DNA of 64,000 nt from Candidatus Marithrix sp. Canyon 246 (GTDB lineage: Bacteria; Pseudomonadota; Gammaproteobacteria; Beggiatoales; Beggiatoaceae): contig NZ_MCBX01000037.1 in NCBI RefSeq assembly GCF_001723685.1, positions 1 to 64,000 of the forward strand, given 5' to 3'. The notes beneath the pieces are model-generated. The model did not search any database, was not told the DNA's origin, and saw only the letters and a program-made list of their open reading frames with translations. How positions within the stretch are numbered: position 1 is the first letter of the stretch; each line of letters begins with the position of its first letter. Position numbers and translations under genes: made by a program. Shown one piece after another: positions 55,368 to 64,000 of this stretch.

Positions 55368-55787
55368 ATGGAACTAAAAGGTAGTAACACTGAAGAAAAT
55401 TTAAAAGATGCTTTTGCAGGTGAATCACAAGCTAATCGTCGCTATTTATACTTCGCAGCTAAAGCTGACGTAGAAGGTTACAATGATGTATCAGCAGTTT
55501 TCCGTTCTACTGCTGAAGGCGAAACTGGTCATGCTCATGGTCATTTAGAATATTTAGAAGTTTGTGGTGATCCAGCAACTGGTTTACCTATCGGTGGAAC
55601 TGCTGATAATCTCAAAGCCGCTATTGCTGGTGAAACTCATGAATATACTGATATGTATCCCGGCATGGCAACAAAAGCCAATGAAGAAGGTTTTGATGAA
55701 ATAGCTGATTGGTTTGAAACTTTAGCTAAAGCAGAACGTTCACATGCTAACCGTTTTCAAAAAGCTTTAGATAATTTAGACGCTTAA
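55368..55787 (+). CDS. Rubrerythrin without rubredoxin domain
   Basis: 139 aa, a four-helix diiron protein. Iron ligands lie in [41 protein letters not shown] and [12 protein letters not shown]. The rubredoxin tail (CxxC) of classical rubrerythrin is absent. It probably reduces peroxide with electrons from the Fe-S oxidoreductase coded 55 bases downstream. This gene trio is known from aerobic methylotrophs and sulfur bacteria. Confidence 0.92.
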   Translation: MELKGSNTEENLKDAFAGESQANRRYLYFAAKADVEGYNDVSAVFRSTAEGETGHAHGHLEYLEVCGDPATGLPIGGTADNLKAAIAGETHEYTDMYPGMATKANEEGFDEIADWFETLAKAERSHANRFQKALDNLDA

Positions 55788-55842
55788 TCACCCCCTCCTT
55801 CCCCCTTATGGGGGATTTACAACATTACAAAGAGACTTTATT

Positions 55843-57150
55843 ATGCAACGCGAAGGTAATTTAGAAGCTCCCACCAGACATGCCGTTGATTGGCAAAATC
55901 CAGATTTTTATAAGGAAAGTTCTTTATTTGAAGAATTAGAACGAGTTTTTGATATTTGTCACGGTTGTCGCCGCTGCTTCAATTTATGTCAATCATTTCC
56001 TACTCTATTTGATGCAGTAGATGAATCTGATACTGGTGAACTAGATTCTGTAAACAAATCTGTTTATTGGGATATAGTGGATCATTGTTATTTATGTGAT
56101 ATGTGTTATATGACTAAATGCCCTTATGTTCCTCCACATCCTTGGAATTTAGATTTTCCACATTTAATGTTAAGAGCTAAAGCAGTTAAATTTAAAAATA
56201 AAAAGACTAAATTACGTGATAAAATTTTAACATCTACAGATACAGTAGGAACTTTATTAGGTATTCCAGTTATATCACAAGTAGTTAATGCCGCTAATAA
56301 TAATAAAACTTTAAGAAAAATAACAGAAAAAGTAGTTGGAGTTAGTGCTGATGCTATATTACCCAAATTTCATACTAATACTTTACGTAAACGCGATAAA
56401 ACACGTACAGCAATTGAATCTGCAAAGAAAGTAGCATTATTTGCAACTTGTTATGGTAATTATAATGAACCTGAAATAAATCAAGATCTAATAAAAGTAT
56501 TTGAACATAATGGCATAAAAGTAATCTTAACACAAAAAGAACGTTGCTGCGGAATGCCAAAATTAGAATTAGGAGATTTAGAATCAGTACAAGCAGCAAA
56601 AGAAGCCAATATTCCAATTTTAGAAAAATTAGTTGATCAAGGTTATGATATTGTTGCACCAGTTCCATCTTGTGTATTAATGTTTAAGCAGGAATTACCT
56701 TTATTATTCCCAGATGATGCCGCTGTTAAAAAGGTACAACAAGCTATGTTTGATCCTTTTGAGTATTTGATGTTACGACATAAAGAAGGCAAATTAAATA
56801 CTGAATTTAAACAAGAATTAGGAACAATTGCTTATCAAGTATCTTGCCATTTACGAGTACAAAATATTGGAATGAAAACTCGTGACATTTTACAATTAAT
56901 TCCAGAAACCAAAATAGAAGCAATAGAACGTTGTAGTGGGCATGATGGCACATATGCGATCAAAGCTGAAACTCATGCCGCTTCAATGAAAATAGTCAAG
57001 CCAGTAGTAAATCGCGTCAAAAAAGCCGAAGCCGATTATTACAGTAGCGATTGCCCAATGGCAGGGCATCAAATTGAAAATGGTTTAGGAGCAGATGCAG
57101 CAAAACCTACTCATCCAATGACATTATTATGCCAAGCTTATGGAATTTAA
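55843..57150 (+). CDS. Fe-S oxidoreductase, GlpC/HdrD-like
   Basis: 435 aa. Two N-terminal 4Fe-4S ferredoxin clusters are seen (CHGCRRCFNLC near residue 45; CYLCDMCYMTKCPY near 88), then two CCG-type domains (RCCGMPKLE; CSGHDGTYAIK with preceding SCHLR). Such subunits pass electrons between quinones, thiols and soluble partners. In this operon it is thought to serve the rubrerythrin, with DUF3501 as third member; the start of that gene is 2 bases after this stop. Confidence 0.88.
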   Translation: MQREGNLEAPTRHAVDWQNPDFYKESSLFEELERVFDICHGCRRCFNLCQSFPTLFDAVDESDTGELDSVNKSVYWDIVDHCYLCDMCYMTKCPYVPPHPWNLDFPHLMLRAKAVKFKNKKTKLRDKILTSTDTVGTLLGIPVISQVVNAANNNKTLRKITEKVVGVSADAILPKFHTNTLRKRDKTRTAIESAKKVALFATCYGNYNEPEINQDLIKVFEHNGIKVILTQKERCCGMPKLELGDLESVQAAKEANIPILEKLVDQGYDIVAPVPSCVLMFKQELPLLFPDDAAVKKVQQAMFDPFEYLMLRHKEGKLNTEFKQELGTIAYQVSCHLRVQNIGMKTRDILQLIPETKIEAIERCSGHDGTYAIKAETHAASMKIVKPVVNRVKKAEADYYSSDCPMAGHQIENGLGADAAKPTHPMTLLCQAYGI

Positions 57151-57152
57151 TT

Positions 57153-57737
57153 ATGCAAAAATTAACACGTAGTGATTTATACAGCTTAGAACAATATGCG
57201 GAAAAACGCGCAGAATTTCGCGCACAAGTAATGGCGCATAAAAAAAATCGCCGAGTGCCGATTGGAAACCATGCGACATTATATTTTGAAGATCGTTTAA
57301 CTATGCAATATCAAATTCAAGAAATGTTGCGAGTTGAGCGGATTTTTGAACCAGCAGGAATTGAAGAAGAATTAGCGGCTTATAATCCACTAATTCCAGA
57401 TGGAGACAATTGGAAAGCCACATTTATGATAGAATACAGCGATGTTGCAGAACGCCAAGCGGCTCTAGCTAAACTAGTTGAAATTGAAAACCAAGTATGG
57501 ATAGAAATTGCTGACACAGATCGAATTTATGCAATAGCAGACGAAGATTTAGACCGTACTACCAGTGATAAAACATCAGCAGTACACTTTCTACGTTTTC
57601 AATTAAATGCAGAACAAATCGCGGCTGTTAAGGCTAATGCAGAGATTGGTGTTGGTATTGATCATGTCAATTATAAATTTGAGAATAAGCCAGTGGCTGA
57701 TAATATTCGTGAAGCTTTAGCGGCTGATATTTTATAA
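57153..57737 (+). CDS. DUF3501 family protein
   Basis: 194 aa from ATG 57153; an earlier ATG at 57129 would overlap the Fe-S gene and lacks a ribosome site. MQKLTRSDLYSLEQYAEKRA, HKKNRRVPIGNHATLYFEDR and MQYQIQEMLRVERIF are the DUF3501 blocks. The family has no known activity but follows rubrerythrin and the Fe-S oxidoreductase in many proteobacteria, so it probably belongs to the same peroxide-defence or electron-transfer unit. Confidence 0.9.
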   Translation: MQKLTRSDLYSLEQYAEKRAEFRAQVMAHKKNRRVPIGNHATLYFEDRLTMQYQIQEMLRVERIFEPAGIEEELAAYNPLIPDGDNWKATFMIEYSDVAERQAALAKLVEIENQVWIEIADTDRIYAIADEDLDRTTSDKTSAVHFLRFQLNAEQIAAVKANAEIGVGIDHVNYKFENKPVADNIREALAADIL

Positions 57738-57738
57738 A

Positions 57739-58176
57739 ATGACTATATATTTCTATTCCAGCGCAGATGAATACTATGAATTTTCAAATTTTTCCAAACA
57801 TGGTTTTGAGCTGAAAAATAAATACTGGCCAACAGTAGAACACTATTTTCAAGCTCAGAAATTTCCCAATCATCCACAAGAGGAACTTATTCGTACTGCC
57901 TCAACTCCAACAATAGCCAAACGATTAGGCGGTACTCGCTCGGTTCCTTTACGCGCCAATTGGGAATTGGTTAAAGAAGAAATGATGAAAAAAGCTCTTT
58001 TGGCTAAATTTCGCACTCATGAAGATTTGAAAACGCTGTTACTCAATACTGGCAAAGAGAAATTAGTTGAAAATGCACCTCGTGATTATTATTGGGGCTG
58101 TGGTGCCAATGGCAACGGCAAAAATAGATTAGGTAAAATACTTATGGAAGTACGAGAGATTCTTCGTCATGAATAA
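57739..58176 (+). CDS. NADAR-family protein (YbiA-like)
   Basis: 145 aa; [33 protein letters not shown], and [18 protein letters not shown] match NADAR/YbiA. Members hydrolyse N-glycosidic bonds in reactive riboflavin intermediates or remove ADP-ribose from guanine in nucleic acids. The acidic EHYFQAQKF helix and the C-terminal GxGxNxLG loop are intact. It overlaps pyrE by 8 bases; no DarT-like toxin is near, so a metabolic clean-up role is more likely. Confidence 0.88.
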   Translation: MTIYFYSSADEYYEFSNFSKHGFELKNKYWPTVEHYFQAQKFPNHPQEELIRTASTPTIAKRLGGTRSVPLRANWELVKEEMMKKALLAKFRTHEDLKTLLLNTGKEKLVENAPRDYYWGCGANGNGKNRLGKILMEVREILRHE

Positions 58177-58813
58177 CAATTATCAACAAGATTTTTTAGA
58201 ATTTGCGATTGCTAAAAATGTATTACGTTTTGGCAATTTTACACTTAAATCTGGACGACAAAGTCCCTATTTTTTTAATATGGGATTGTTTAATGATGGT
58301 CAAGCTATTGCCCAGCTTGGGCGTTTTTATGCGCAAGCAATTGAACAAGCTCAGATAGAATTTGACCTCATTTTTGGTCCAGCTTACAAGGGTATCCCTC
58401 TTGTAACTACTACTAGTATTGCTTTAGCTGATCATCATCAACGTAATCTACCTTATTGCTTTAATCGTAAAGAAGTTAAGGATCATGGAGAAGGAGGTAA
58501 TATTGTTGGTGCGCCACTTCAAGGTCGAGTATTATTAATTGATGATGTTATCAGTGCTGGTACAGCAATACGTGAAGCAGTTGAAATTATTCAAGCTGCT
58601 GGTGCAGAATTAGTTGGAGTAATAATAGCTCTAAATCGTCAAGAACGTGGACAAGGCAAATTATCAGCAATTCAAGAAATTGAACAACAATATAATATAC
58701 CTGTAACTAGCATTGTCAATTTAGATCAACTAATCCACTATCTTGAACCACAACCAGAAAGAGCAGCAGATTTAGCCGCTATTAAAGCTTATCGTCGGGA
58801 ATATGGGGTTTAG
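58169..58813 (+). CDS. pyrE: Orotate phosphoribosyltransferase
   Basis: PyrE joins orotate to PRPP to make OMP in pyrimidine synthesis. Blocks: [33 protein letters not shown], the flexible loop [12 protein letters not shown], and the PRPP motif [14 protein letters not shown] (about residues 123-136). 214 aa is normal. Confidence 0.96.
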   Translation: MNNNYQQDFLEFAIAKNVLRFGNFTLKSGRQSPYFFNMGLFNDGQAIAQLGRFYAQAIEQAQIEFDLIFGPAYKGIPLVTTTSIALADHHQRNLPYCFNRKEVKDHGEGGNIVGAPLQGRVLLIDDVISAGTAIREAVEIIQAAGAELVGVIIALNRQERGQGKLSAIQEIEQQYNIPVTSIVNLDQLIHYLEPQPERAADLAAIKAYRREYGV

Positions 58814-58921
58814 CTTTTATGATAGATTATTACAGGTACTCTATCTAGTTGATACTAAAATTTAAATCAAGTAAAAAACTATTTTGAAACTAAAAATACG
58901 TATCCTACGCTCCAGCGCATA

Positions 58922-59117
58922 AGCCCTGAAGGGGCGAAATAATATAGCCTAGGGCAACGCCCTAGGGATGATGTATATTATATGTCAGCCCTGAAGGGGC
59001 GAAATAATATAGCCCATTATGCTAGCACATTAAATAATATTCGCTCCTAGGGCGTTGCCCTAGGCTATATTATTTCGCCCCTTCAGGGCTTGTCAATCAA
59101 AGCTCCTAGGGCGTTGC
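58922..59117. repeat. Cluster of dispersed repeats (two direct, two inverted units)
   Basis: The unit agccctgaaggggcgaaata plus atatagcc, often followed by the palindrome cctagggcaacgccctagg, occurs at 58922-58967 and 58987-59014, inverted at 59045-59090, and as an inverted part at 59102-59117. The whole can fold into one long hairpin. These are repetitive-extragenic-type sequences; their presence marks this 785-base gap between pyrE and guaA as non-coding apart from the CHAT remnant. Confidence 0.8.
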
Positions 59118-59123
59118 TTATCA

Positions 59124-59467
59124 TGAAGACAATTATGGTGTGTTTTGTTTTGAAGATGATCGTGGGCAGGCGCAGGAAGTTAAGGATACTGAGGGCGTGG
59201 AGTGCAATGTGTGGTAATCTCTGCTTGTGAATCGGCGAAAGCTACTACCAATGTTTGGCGCAACAGGGCATTAATCATGTAGTTGGAATGCGAGAATCAA
59301 TTTTGGATCAAGCTGGAATTGTGTTTGCAAAGAGTTTTTGTGATGCAATTGGACGACGGGAACGAGTTGATGTTGCTGTACAAAATGCTAGGCGAGCTAT
59401 TTTAACTAAATCGGCGATAACAGAGGTTTGTGTGCCACCTTATTTAATATTGCTCATATTCATTTAG
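59124..59467 (+). pseudogene. CHAT-domain protease remnant
   Basis: Reads HEDNYGVFCFEDDRGQAQEV, then in another frame VVISACESAKATTNVW with the catalytic Cys, then LAQQGINHVVGMRESILDQA and FAKSFCDAIGRRERVDVAVQ. These are in the right order for the C-terminal half of a CHAT peptidase but lie in at least three frames, and the His part and N-terminus are gone. It is not a copy of the 9877 gene; a different CHAT protein once lay here. Confidence 0.7.
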
Positions 59468-59557
59468 CTAAACAAGAAAAAGAACAAGATTGTTTAAATT
59501 TTTGGAAAAACTTGGCATCTAAAATTACTTGAATATACCAAACAAATTAGTGGCAGA

Positions 59558-59590
59558 AGACCTGACAGGTTTTAAAAACCTGTCAGGTCT
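59558..59590. repeat. 33-bp dispersed palindrome, copy 3
   Basis: agacctgacaggtttt and its complement around a short centre, 8 bases past the guaA stop codon on the minus strand. Here it is placed as the guaA terminator. Confidence 0.85.
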
Positions 59591-59598
59591 GAGAATTT

Positions 59599-61143
59599 TT
59601 ATTCCCACTCAATAGTAGCAGGCGGCTTACTAGAAATATCATAACTAACTCGCGATATTCCTGTTACTTCATTAATTATTCTATTTGAAACTGTTTCTAA
59701 AAGATCATAAGGTAAATGTGCCCAGCGTGCAGTCATAAAATCAATAGTTTCTACGGCTCTTAGAGCAACTACATAATCATAATGACGCGCATCTCCTATT
59801 ACTCCAACAGATTTGACAGGTAAAAATACCGCAAAGGCTTGGCTGACTTTGTCATACCAGTTGCTATTACGTAATTCCTCAATAAAAATAGCATCAGCTT
59901 GGCGTAGAATATCAGCATATTCTTTGTTCACTTCACCTAAAATTCTTACCCCTAATCCCGGTCCGGGAAATGGGTGTCTATATACCATTTCATGCGGTAA
60001 ACCTAATTCAACTCCTAGTTTACGCACTTCATCTTTAAATAATTCTCGTAGCGGTTCGACTAATTTAAGTTGCATTTTTTCAGGCAATCCACCAACATTA
60101 TGATGAGATTTTATTACTGCTGACTTAACTCCAGCTCCTGCTGATTCAATAACATCAGGATAAATGGTACCTTGAGCTAACCATTTTGCATCGGTTAATT
60201 TGAAGGATTCCTCTTCAAAGATTTCAATAAATAAATTACCAATAACTTTACGTTTTTGCTCAGGATCAGTTTTATTTTCTAAGGCAGCTAAAAAGCGTTG
60301 TTCAGCATCTACTCTGATTACGCGCACACCCAAATGTTCCGCAAAAGTAGCCATAACCTGATCACCCTCATTCAGACGTAATAAGCCATTATCAACAAAA
60401 ACACAAGTCAACTGCTTACCAATTGCGCGATGCAATAAAGCGGCAACAACAGAAGAATCAACTCCACCAGATAAACCTAATAAAACCTGATCTGTTCCCA
60501 CCTGATGACGTATTTGTTCGATGCTATCATCAACAATATTAGCTGCCAGCCATAGCGATTCACAAGCACAAATCTTATGAATAAAATTCTGTAAAATTGC
60601 CGCACCTTCTACAGTATGAGTAACTTCAGGGTGAAATTGCACACCATAAAACTGTCGCGACTCATCAGCCATACAAGCAATTGGAGCATTATCAGTAGAA
60701 GCAATAGTTTTAAAACCAGAAGCTAATTTAGTAACATGATCACCATGACTCATCCAAACATCTAAAACAGATTGATCAAATAATTGACTCTGTTCTAATA
60801 CAGCAACCTGAGCATAACCAAATTCACGTAAACTGGAAGCCTCAACAGCACCCCCCAATTGCAGTGCCATAGTGTGCATACCATAACAAATTCCTAAAAC
60901 CGGAATACCTAAACTAAAAACACATTCTGGAGCGCGAAAATCAATATCAGCCTCATTAACAGACTCAGGGCTACCAGACAAAATAATCCCTTTAGGCTGA
61001 AACTTTAAAATTGCCGATTCATCAATAGAATATGGTTGAATTTCACAATAAACCCCAGCCTCTCGAACGCGCCGCCCGATCAACTGAGTATATTGAGAAC
61101 CAAAATCAAGAATTAAAATTTTATGGGAATGGATGTTTTTCAT
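59599..61143 (-). CDS. guaA: GMP synthase (glutamine-hydrolysing)
   Basis: GuaA amidates XMP to GMP. The N-terminal glutaminase has the nucleophile in [10 protein letters not shown] (about Cys87) and [10 protein letters not shown] (His/Glu). The PP-loop [12 protein letters not shown] (about 222-233) activates XMP, and the C-terminal dimerisation domain ends [13 protein letters not shown]. 514 aa, complete. Confidence 0.97.
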   Translation of the reverse strand: MKNIHSHKILILDFGSQYTQLIGRRVREAGVYCEIQPYSIDESAILKFQPKGIILSGSPESVNEADIDFRAPECVFSLGIPVLGICYGMHTMALQLGGAVEASSLREFGYAQVAVLEQSQLFDQSVLDVWMSHGDHVTKLASGFKTIASTDNAPIACMADESRQFYGVQFHPEVTHTVEGAAILQNFIHKICACESLWLAANIVDDSIEQIRHQVGTDQVLLGLSGGVDSSVVAALLHRAIGKQLTCVFVDNGLLRLNEGDQVMATFAEHLGVRVIRVDAEQRFLAALENKTDPEQKRKVIGNLFIEIFEEESFKLTDAKWLAQGTIYPDVIESAGAGVKSAVIKSHHNVGGLPEKMQLKLVEPLRELFKDEVRKLGVELGLPHEMVYRHPFPGPGLGVRILGEVNKEYADILRQADAIFIEELRNSNWYDKVSQAFAVFLPVKSVGVIGDARHYDYVVALRAVETIDFMTARWAHLPYDLLETVSNRIINEVTGISRVSYDISSKPPATIEWE

Positions 61144-61150
61144 TGTTGTA

Positions 61151-61603
61151 TTATCTAGCCTGCAAATGAAGTCGTTTCAATAGAAAAACTTGTAAAGCTC
61201 TATAAAAATACCACCAGTCTTTAGCTACATATTTAAATAGTCTCGGTTCTCCACGAGAACCTTGTTCTTGTAAAGTAATACTAATTTGGTAGGCTTGATT
61301 GGGTTTTTCTGGGGATTGGGCGTGGATGATAATTTCTAAATTTTTGTAGTTGCTGTTTGATCCCATTGTTGGATCTGTTGCTATTGGTATCGCTTCTACT
61401 CCTAATCTAGCACGATATAGAATATCATTTACCATATCTTTCATAGTATCAAGCACTTCTTCTTCTCTTTTTGTGCCTTTTAATCTTATATTTATGGCTT
61501 GTATAGTCGGCGCGATCTTTTTTAGTTGTACTTCATCTTCTGTTGCTGTTGCTACATTAAATGAACTCAATAGAATAAATGTGAAAATTATTTTTTTATA
61601 CAT
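61151..61603 (-). CDS. Small secreted protein at the end of the trp-mla operon
   Basis: 150 aa with a signal peptide ([20 protein letters not shown]). The mature part is a mixed alpha/beta domain ([20 protein letters not shown]) without known motif. It overlaps mlaE by 8 bases and so is translated with it. Its place is where mlaD and mlaC usually lie, but it resembles neither. Confidence 0.6.
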   Translation of the reverse strand: MYKKIIFTFILLSSFNVATATEDEVQLKKIAPTIQAINIRLKGTKREEEVLDTMKDMVNDILYRARLGVEAIPIATDPTMGSNSNYKNLEIIIHAQSPEKPNQAYQISITLQEQGSRGEPRLFKYVAKDWWYFYRALQVFLLKRLHLQAR

Positions 61604-62378
61604 TGTTAAACATTAAAGCTGTTAGTATGAAATCAAGTGCTAAAGTCGCTAATGAAGCATGTACAACTGTTCTTGTGGTTGCACGGCTTACGCCTTCAGA
61701 TGTTGGTGTACAATCGTAACCTTCAAAAACTGCAATCCAAGTTACTACTATACCGAAAATTATGCTTTTTATGATGCCGTTTACTACGTCATTCATAAAA
61801 TTAGTTTGGGCTTGCATTTGTGACCAATATGCCCCTGAATCGACTCCTAATAATTCAACTACTACTAAATAGCCGCCGATAATCCCAACCGCGCTGAATA
61901 TCATCGCTAATAAAGGCATGGTAAATATACCTGCAATTAGACGGGGAGCAATTATGCGTTTGATTGGATTTACCGCCATCATTTCCATAGCTGATAATTG
62001 TTCAGTGGTTTTCATTAGTCCAATTTCAGCAGTTAAAGCTGAGCCAGCACGCCCTGCAAATAATAATGAGGCTAATACTGGACCTAATTCTCGCACTAAT
62101 GATAATGATACTACTGCCCCTAAACTTTCAGTAGCACCAAAATTTACTAGTGTATTATAACCTTGTAAACCTAAGACCATCCCCACAAATAGCCCTGAAA
62201 CAAGAATAATGCTTAAAGATAAAACACCAACAGCATAGATTTGAGCGATGATTAAGGAAGGGCGTAAAAATATACTGGGTATGTTAGCTAGTACTTGTAG
62301 CAAAAAAATGTGTCCACGCCCTAAGCGTTGAACAATGCCAATTGTGGCACTACCGATGCGTTGAAAAAAATTTAACAT
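61596..62378 (-). CDS. mlaE: MlaE, lipid-asymmetry ABC transporter permease
   Basis: 260 aa from ATG 62378, which overlaps the mlaF stop by 7 bases; an in-frame start at 62462 lies inside mlaF. Five to six membrane helices and the conserved ESLGAVVSLSLVRELGPVL and AGRAGSALTAEIGLMK blocks identify MlaE. With MlaF it moves phospholipid between the membranes. The MCE protein MlaD, which should follow, is missing here. Confidence 0.93.
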   Translation of the reverse strand: MLNFFQRIGSATIGIVQRLGRGHIFLLQVLANIPSIFLRPSLIIAQIYAVGVLSLSIILVSGLFVGMVLGLQGYNTLVNFGATESLGAVVSLSLVRELGPVLASLLFAGRAGSALTAEIGLMKTTEQLSAMEMMAVNPIKRIIAPRLIAGIFTMPLLAMIFSAVGIIGGYLVVVELLGVDSGAYWSQMQAQTNFMNDVVNGIIKSIIFGIVVTWIAVFEGYDCTPTSEGVSRATTRTVVHASLATLALDFILTALMFNNV

Positions 62379-63169
62379 AATAAGTCTTCTGCGTAATCTG
62401 GTGCTGGATAATGAAATGGCACTGGACCATCGGATTCGGCATTGATAAATTGTTTCACCCAAGCAGAATCAGAGGTTTTTAATTCATTTGGTGATCCTTT
62501 ACCAACTATTTTGCCATTAGAAATAACATAAATAAGATCCGCTATTTCAGCAGTTTCATGTACATCATGTGATACTATAATACTGGTTAAATCTAAAGCG
62601 TCATTGATAGAACGAATTAGCCGCACTAAAACTCCCATAGAAATAGGATCTTGCCCAGTAAAAGGTTCATCATACATCATCATCATTGGATCTAAGACTA
62701 AAGTTCTAGCTAAAGCAACTCGTCGCGCCATTCCGCCTGATAATTCATTTGGCATTAAATCACGCGCTCCGCGTAAACCTACTGCCTCTAATTTCATTAG
62801 AACTAAATTACGAATCAGGGATTCTGTTAATTTAGTATGTTCGCGTAAGGGAAATGCTACATTTTCAAATACAGTTAAATCTGTCAGTAAAGCACCGGTT
62901 TGAAATAACATTCCCATACGTTTACGCAAATTATAAAGTGCCTTGGTTTTTAAACTTGGTACATTTAAACCATCAATTTCAATTGTACCAGCATCTGGGT
63001 GAAGTTGCCCACCAATTAAGCGTAATAAAGTAGTTTTGCCGGTGCCGCTGGGTCCCATAATCGCAGTAATTTTACCACGTGGTATGTCCATATCAACACC
63101 ATCAAAAATCAAACGTTCTCCCCGCCTAAAGCGGAGATCACGAATTTTAATGAAATTTGTATTATTCAT
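62372..63169 (-). CDS. mlaF: MlaF, lipid-asymmetry ABC transporter ATPase
   Basis: 265 aa. Walker [12 protein letters not shown] (about 38-48), signature [14 protein letters not shown] (about 140), Walker [15 protein letters not shown], and the His-loop [15 protein letters not shown], all as in MlaF. The start overlaps the trpA stop by 8 bases, so the mla genes are translated directly after trpA. Confidence 0.94.
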   Translation of the reverse strand: MNNTNFIKIRDLRFRRGERLIFDGVDMDIPRGKITAIMGPSGTGKTTLLRLIGGQLHPDAGTIEIDGLNVPSLKTKALYNLRKRMGMLFQTGALLTDLTVFENVAFPLREHTKLTESLIRNLVLMKLEAVGLRGARDLMPNELSGGMARRVALARTLVLDPMMMMYDEPFTGQDPISMGVLVRLIRSINDALDLTSIIVSHDVHETAEIADLIYVISNGKIVGKGSPNELKTSDSAWVKQFINAESDGPVPFHYPAPDYAEDLLC

Positions 63170-63932
63170 TGAATTCTCGTATAAATGCAGATGCTACTTC
63201 TAAGACTTGATCTTCAGAAGTATTTTCAATTAGTTGTACTAAGGCACTGCCTACAATTACAGCATCACTAATTGTAGCTACTTGTGCCGCTGTTTTTGCA
63301 TCTTTGATTCCAAAACCTACCCCAATTGGTAAATTAGAATGTTTTTTAATTTCTGTTAATTTCTCAGCAACACTATTTAAATCCAGATTGGCACTGCCAG
63401 TCACTCCTTTTAAGGATACATAATATAAATATCCCTCGGATTGGCTGGCAATTTTTTTAATCCGTTCTGTAGTAGTAGTTGGAGCTATGAGAAAAATTGG
63501 AGCTATATTATAGTTTTTTAATATCTTAGTAAATTCAGTTGCCTCTTCAGGCGGTAAATCAACAGTTAATATACCATCAACTTGAGCATCTTGTGCAGCT
63601 TTTGCAAACTTTTCATAACCCATTATTTCTATTGGGTTTAAATAACCCATTAGTACCACTGGTGTAGTTTGATTGTCAACTCTAAATTGTTTTACCATTG
63701 CTAAAACTTTAGTAAGACTAGTACCAGCGGCTAAGGCGCGTTCACTAGCGCGTTGAATAACTGGTCCATCTGCCATTGGATCAGAAAATGGAATACCTAA
63801 TTCAATCAGATCAGCTCCAGCTTCAACTAAAGTGTGCATTAGCGGCACTGTTAAGTTTGGATTAGGATCACCTGCTGTGATAAATGGTATTAGTGCGGTT
63901 TTTTTATTAAAACAATTAGTGAAACGACTCAT
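63162..63932 (-). CDS. trpA: Tryptophan synthase alpha chain
   Basis: TrpA splits indole-3-glycerol phosphate into indole and glyceraldehyde phosphate. The catalytic Glu is in [16 protein letters not shown] (about 45-60, with the Asp of PFSDP), and the phosphate loop is VGFGIKD. 256 aa, slightly short at the C-terminus but complete. It overlaps trpB by ATGA. Confidence 0.96.
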   Translation of the reverse strand: MSRFTNCFNKKTALIPFITAGDPNPNLTVPLMHTLVEAGADLIELGIPFSDPMADGPVIQRASERALAAGTSLTKVLAMVKQFRVDNQTTPVVLMGYLNPIEIMGYEKFAKAAQDAQVDGILTVDLPPEEATEFTKILKNYNIAPIFLIAPTTTTERIKKIASQSEGYLYYVSLKGVTGSANLDLNSVAEKLTEIKKHSNLPIGVGFGIKDAKTAAQVATISDAVIVGSALVQLIENTSEDQVLEVASAFIREFNE

Positions 63933-64000
63933 ATTTCTATTCCTTCAAGCGTAGCAACAGTGTGAATATCTTTATCACCACGTCCTGATAAATTAACGAC
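63929..64000 (-). CDS. trpB: Tryptophan synthase beta chain, 3' end only
   Basis: The last 23 codons ([20 protein letters not shown]) match the C-terminus of TrpB, which joins indole and serine to tryptophan with PLP. The rest is beyond the window. Its stop overlaps the trpA start (ATGA), the normal trpBA coupling. Confidence 0.9.
   Translation of the reverse strand, partial: VVNLSGRGDKDIHTVATLEGIEI

Noticed and set aside
1-64000. tRNA, rRNA or known riboswitches
   Set aside because: I looked for T-loop and anticodon-arm patterns and conserved riboswitch cores by eye and found none that I could support; a covariance search would be needed to be certain.

Overview
This window reads as chromosomal DNA from an AT-rich gammaproteobacterium, most likely a sulfur oxidiser of the Thiotrichales/Beggiatoa type. 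The core genes (ubiD, dusB, dnaE, rnfD, rsmH, prfC, ettA, queC, pyrE, guaA, mlaFE, trpBA) look gammaproteobacterial by their motifs and neighbours. A DsrC-family protein and an Rnf subunit fit a sulfur-based lifestyle. CHAT proteases, an intein, dispersed palindromes and many broken accessory genes are what I would expect of large, repeat-rich filamentous sulfur bacteria. The taxon is inferred; there is no rRNA here. The first 19 bases are an exact Tn5/Nextera mosaic end, so the window starts at an untrimmed contig edge.

Layout. 0-5.1 kb: ubiD, a NusG-domain-II protein, an aspartate aminotransferase, dusB and a PP-loop ATPase that looks transferred. 5.1-15.4 kb: a thymidylate-synthase-like gene, then a CHAT protease locus (broken HTH regulator, DUF1822 protein, CHAT protein, long TPR/membrane protein) split by an oppositely oriented ATPase-HNH pair of Septu type. 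15.4-21.6 kb: two secreted proteins (one with CUB-like domains and a CHAP peptidase), an unknown 547-aa protein, a histidine kinase, a Cys-less DsrC paralogue and a DUF4389 protein. 21.6-27.2 kb: dnaE with a 433-aa intein, then rnfD. 27.2-33.8 kb: a graveyard of broken defence, toxin-antitoxin, glycosyltransferase and sigma-factor fragments around a second, intact ATPase-HNH pair, with a scrambled second copy of rnfD. 33.8-40.4 kb: a broken matrixin protease, a toxin-antitoxin pair, rsmH, a broken ParA-like ATPase with a broken membrane partner, and hslR. 40.4-45.5 kb: prfC followed by a shrunken copy of its own 3' half, a repeat-rich lytic transglycosylase, and a mosaic of remnants. 45.5-50.9 kb: a DUF4143 ATPase, ettA, a beta-barrel protein, queC and an EamA exporter behind an attenuator-like leader. 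50.9-58.8 kb: an outer-membrane DUF481 protein, two solute-binding proteins, the rubrerythrin/Fe-S oxidoreductase/DUF3501 operon, a NADAR protein and pyrE. 58.8-64 kb: a repeat cluster with a CHAT pseudogene, guaA, then trpB-trpA-mlaF-mlaE and a small secreted protein in one overlapping operon.

Two things stand out. First, the EamA exporter has a strong promoter, a 20-codon ORF with four Cys codons in six, and a strong intrinsic terminator whose 5' arm can instead pair with the Cys-codon region: a complete candidate cysteine attenuator. Second, accessory genes are broken in repeated ways: four ORFs continue in frame across a single stop codon, four shift frame in A/T runs, and two essential-type genes (rnfD, prfC) are followed by deletion-ridden copies of their own 3' ends, near copies of one palindromic element. 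Relaxed selection in a polyploid cell would explain this, but amplification or assembly error must be excluded first.
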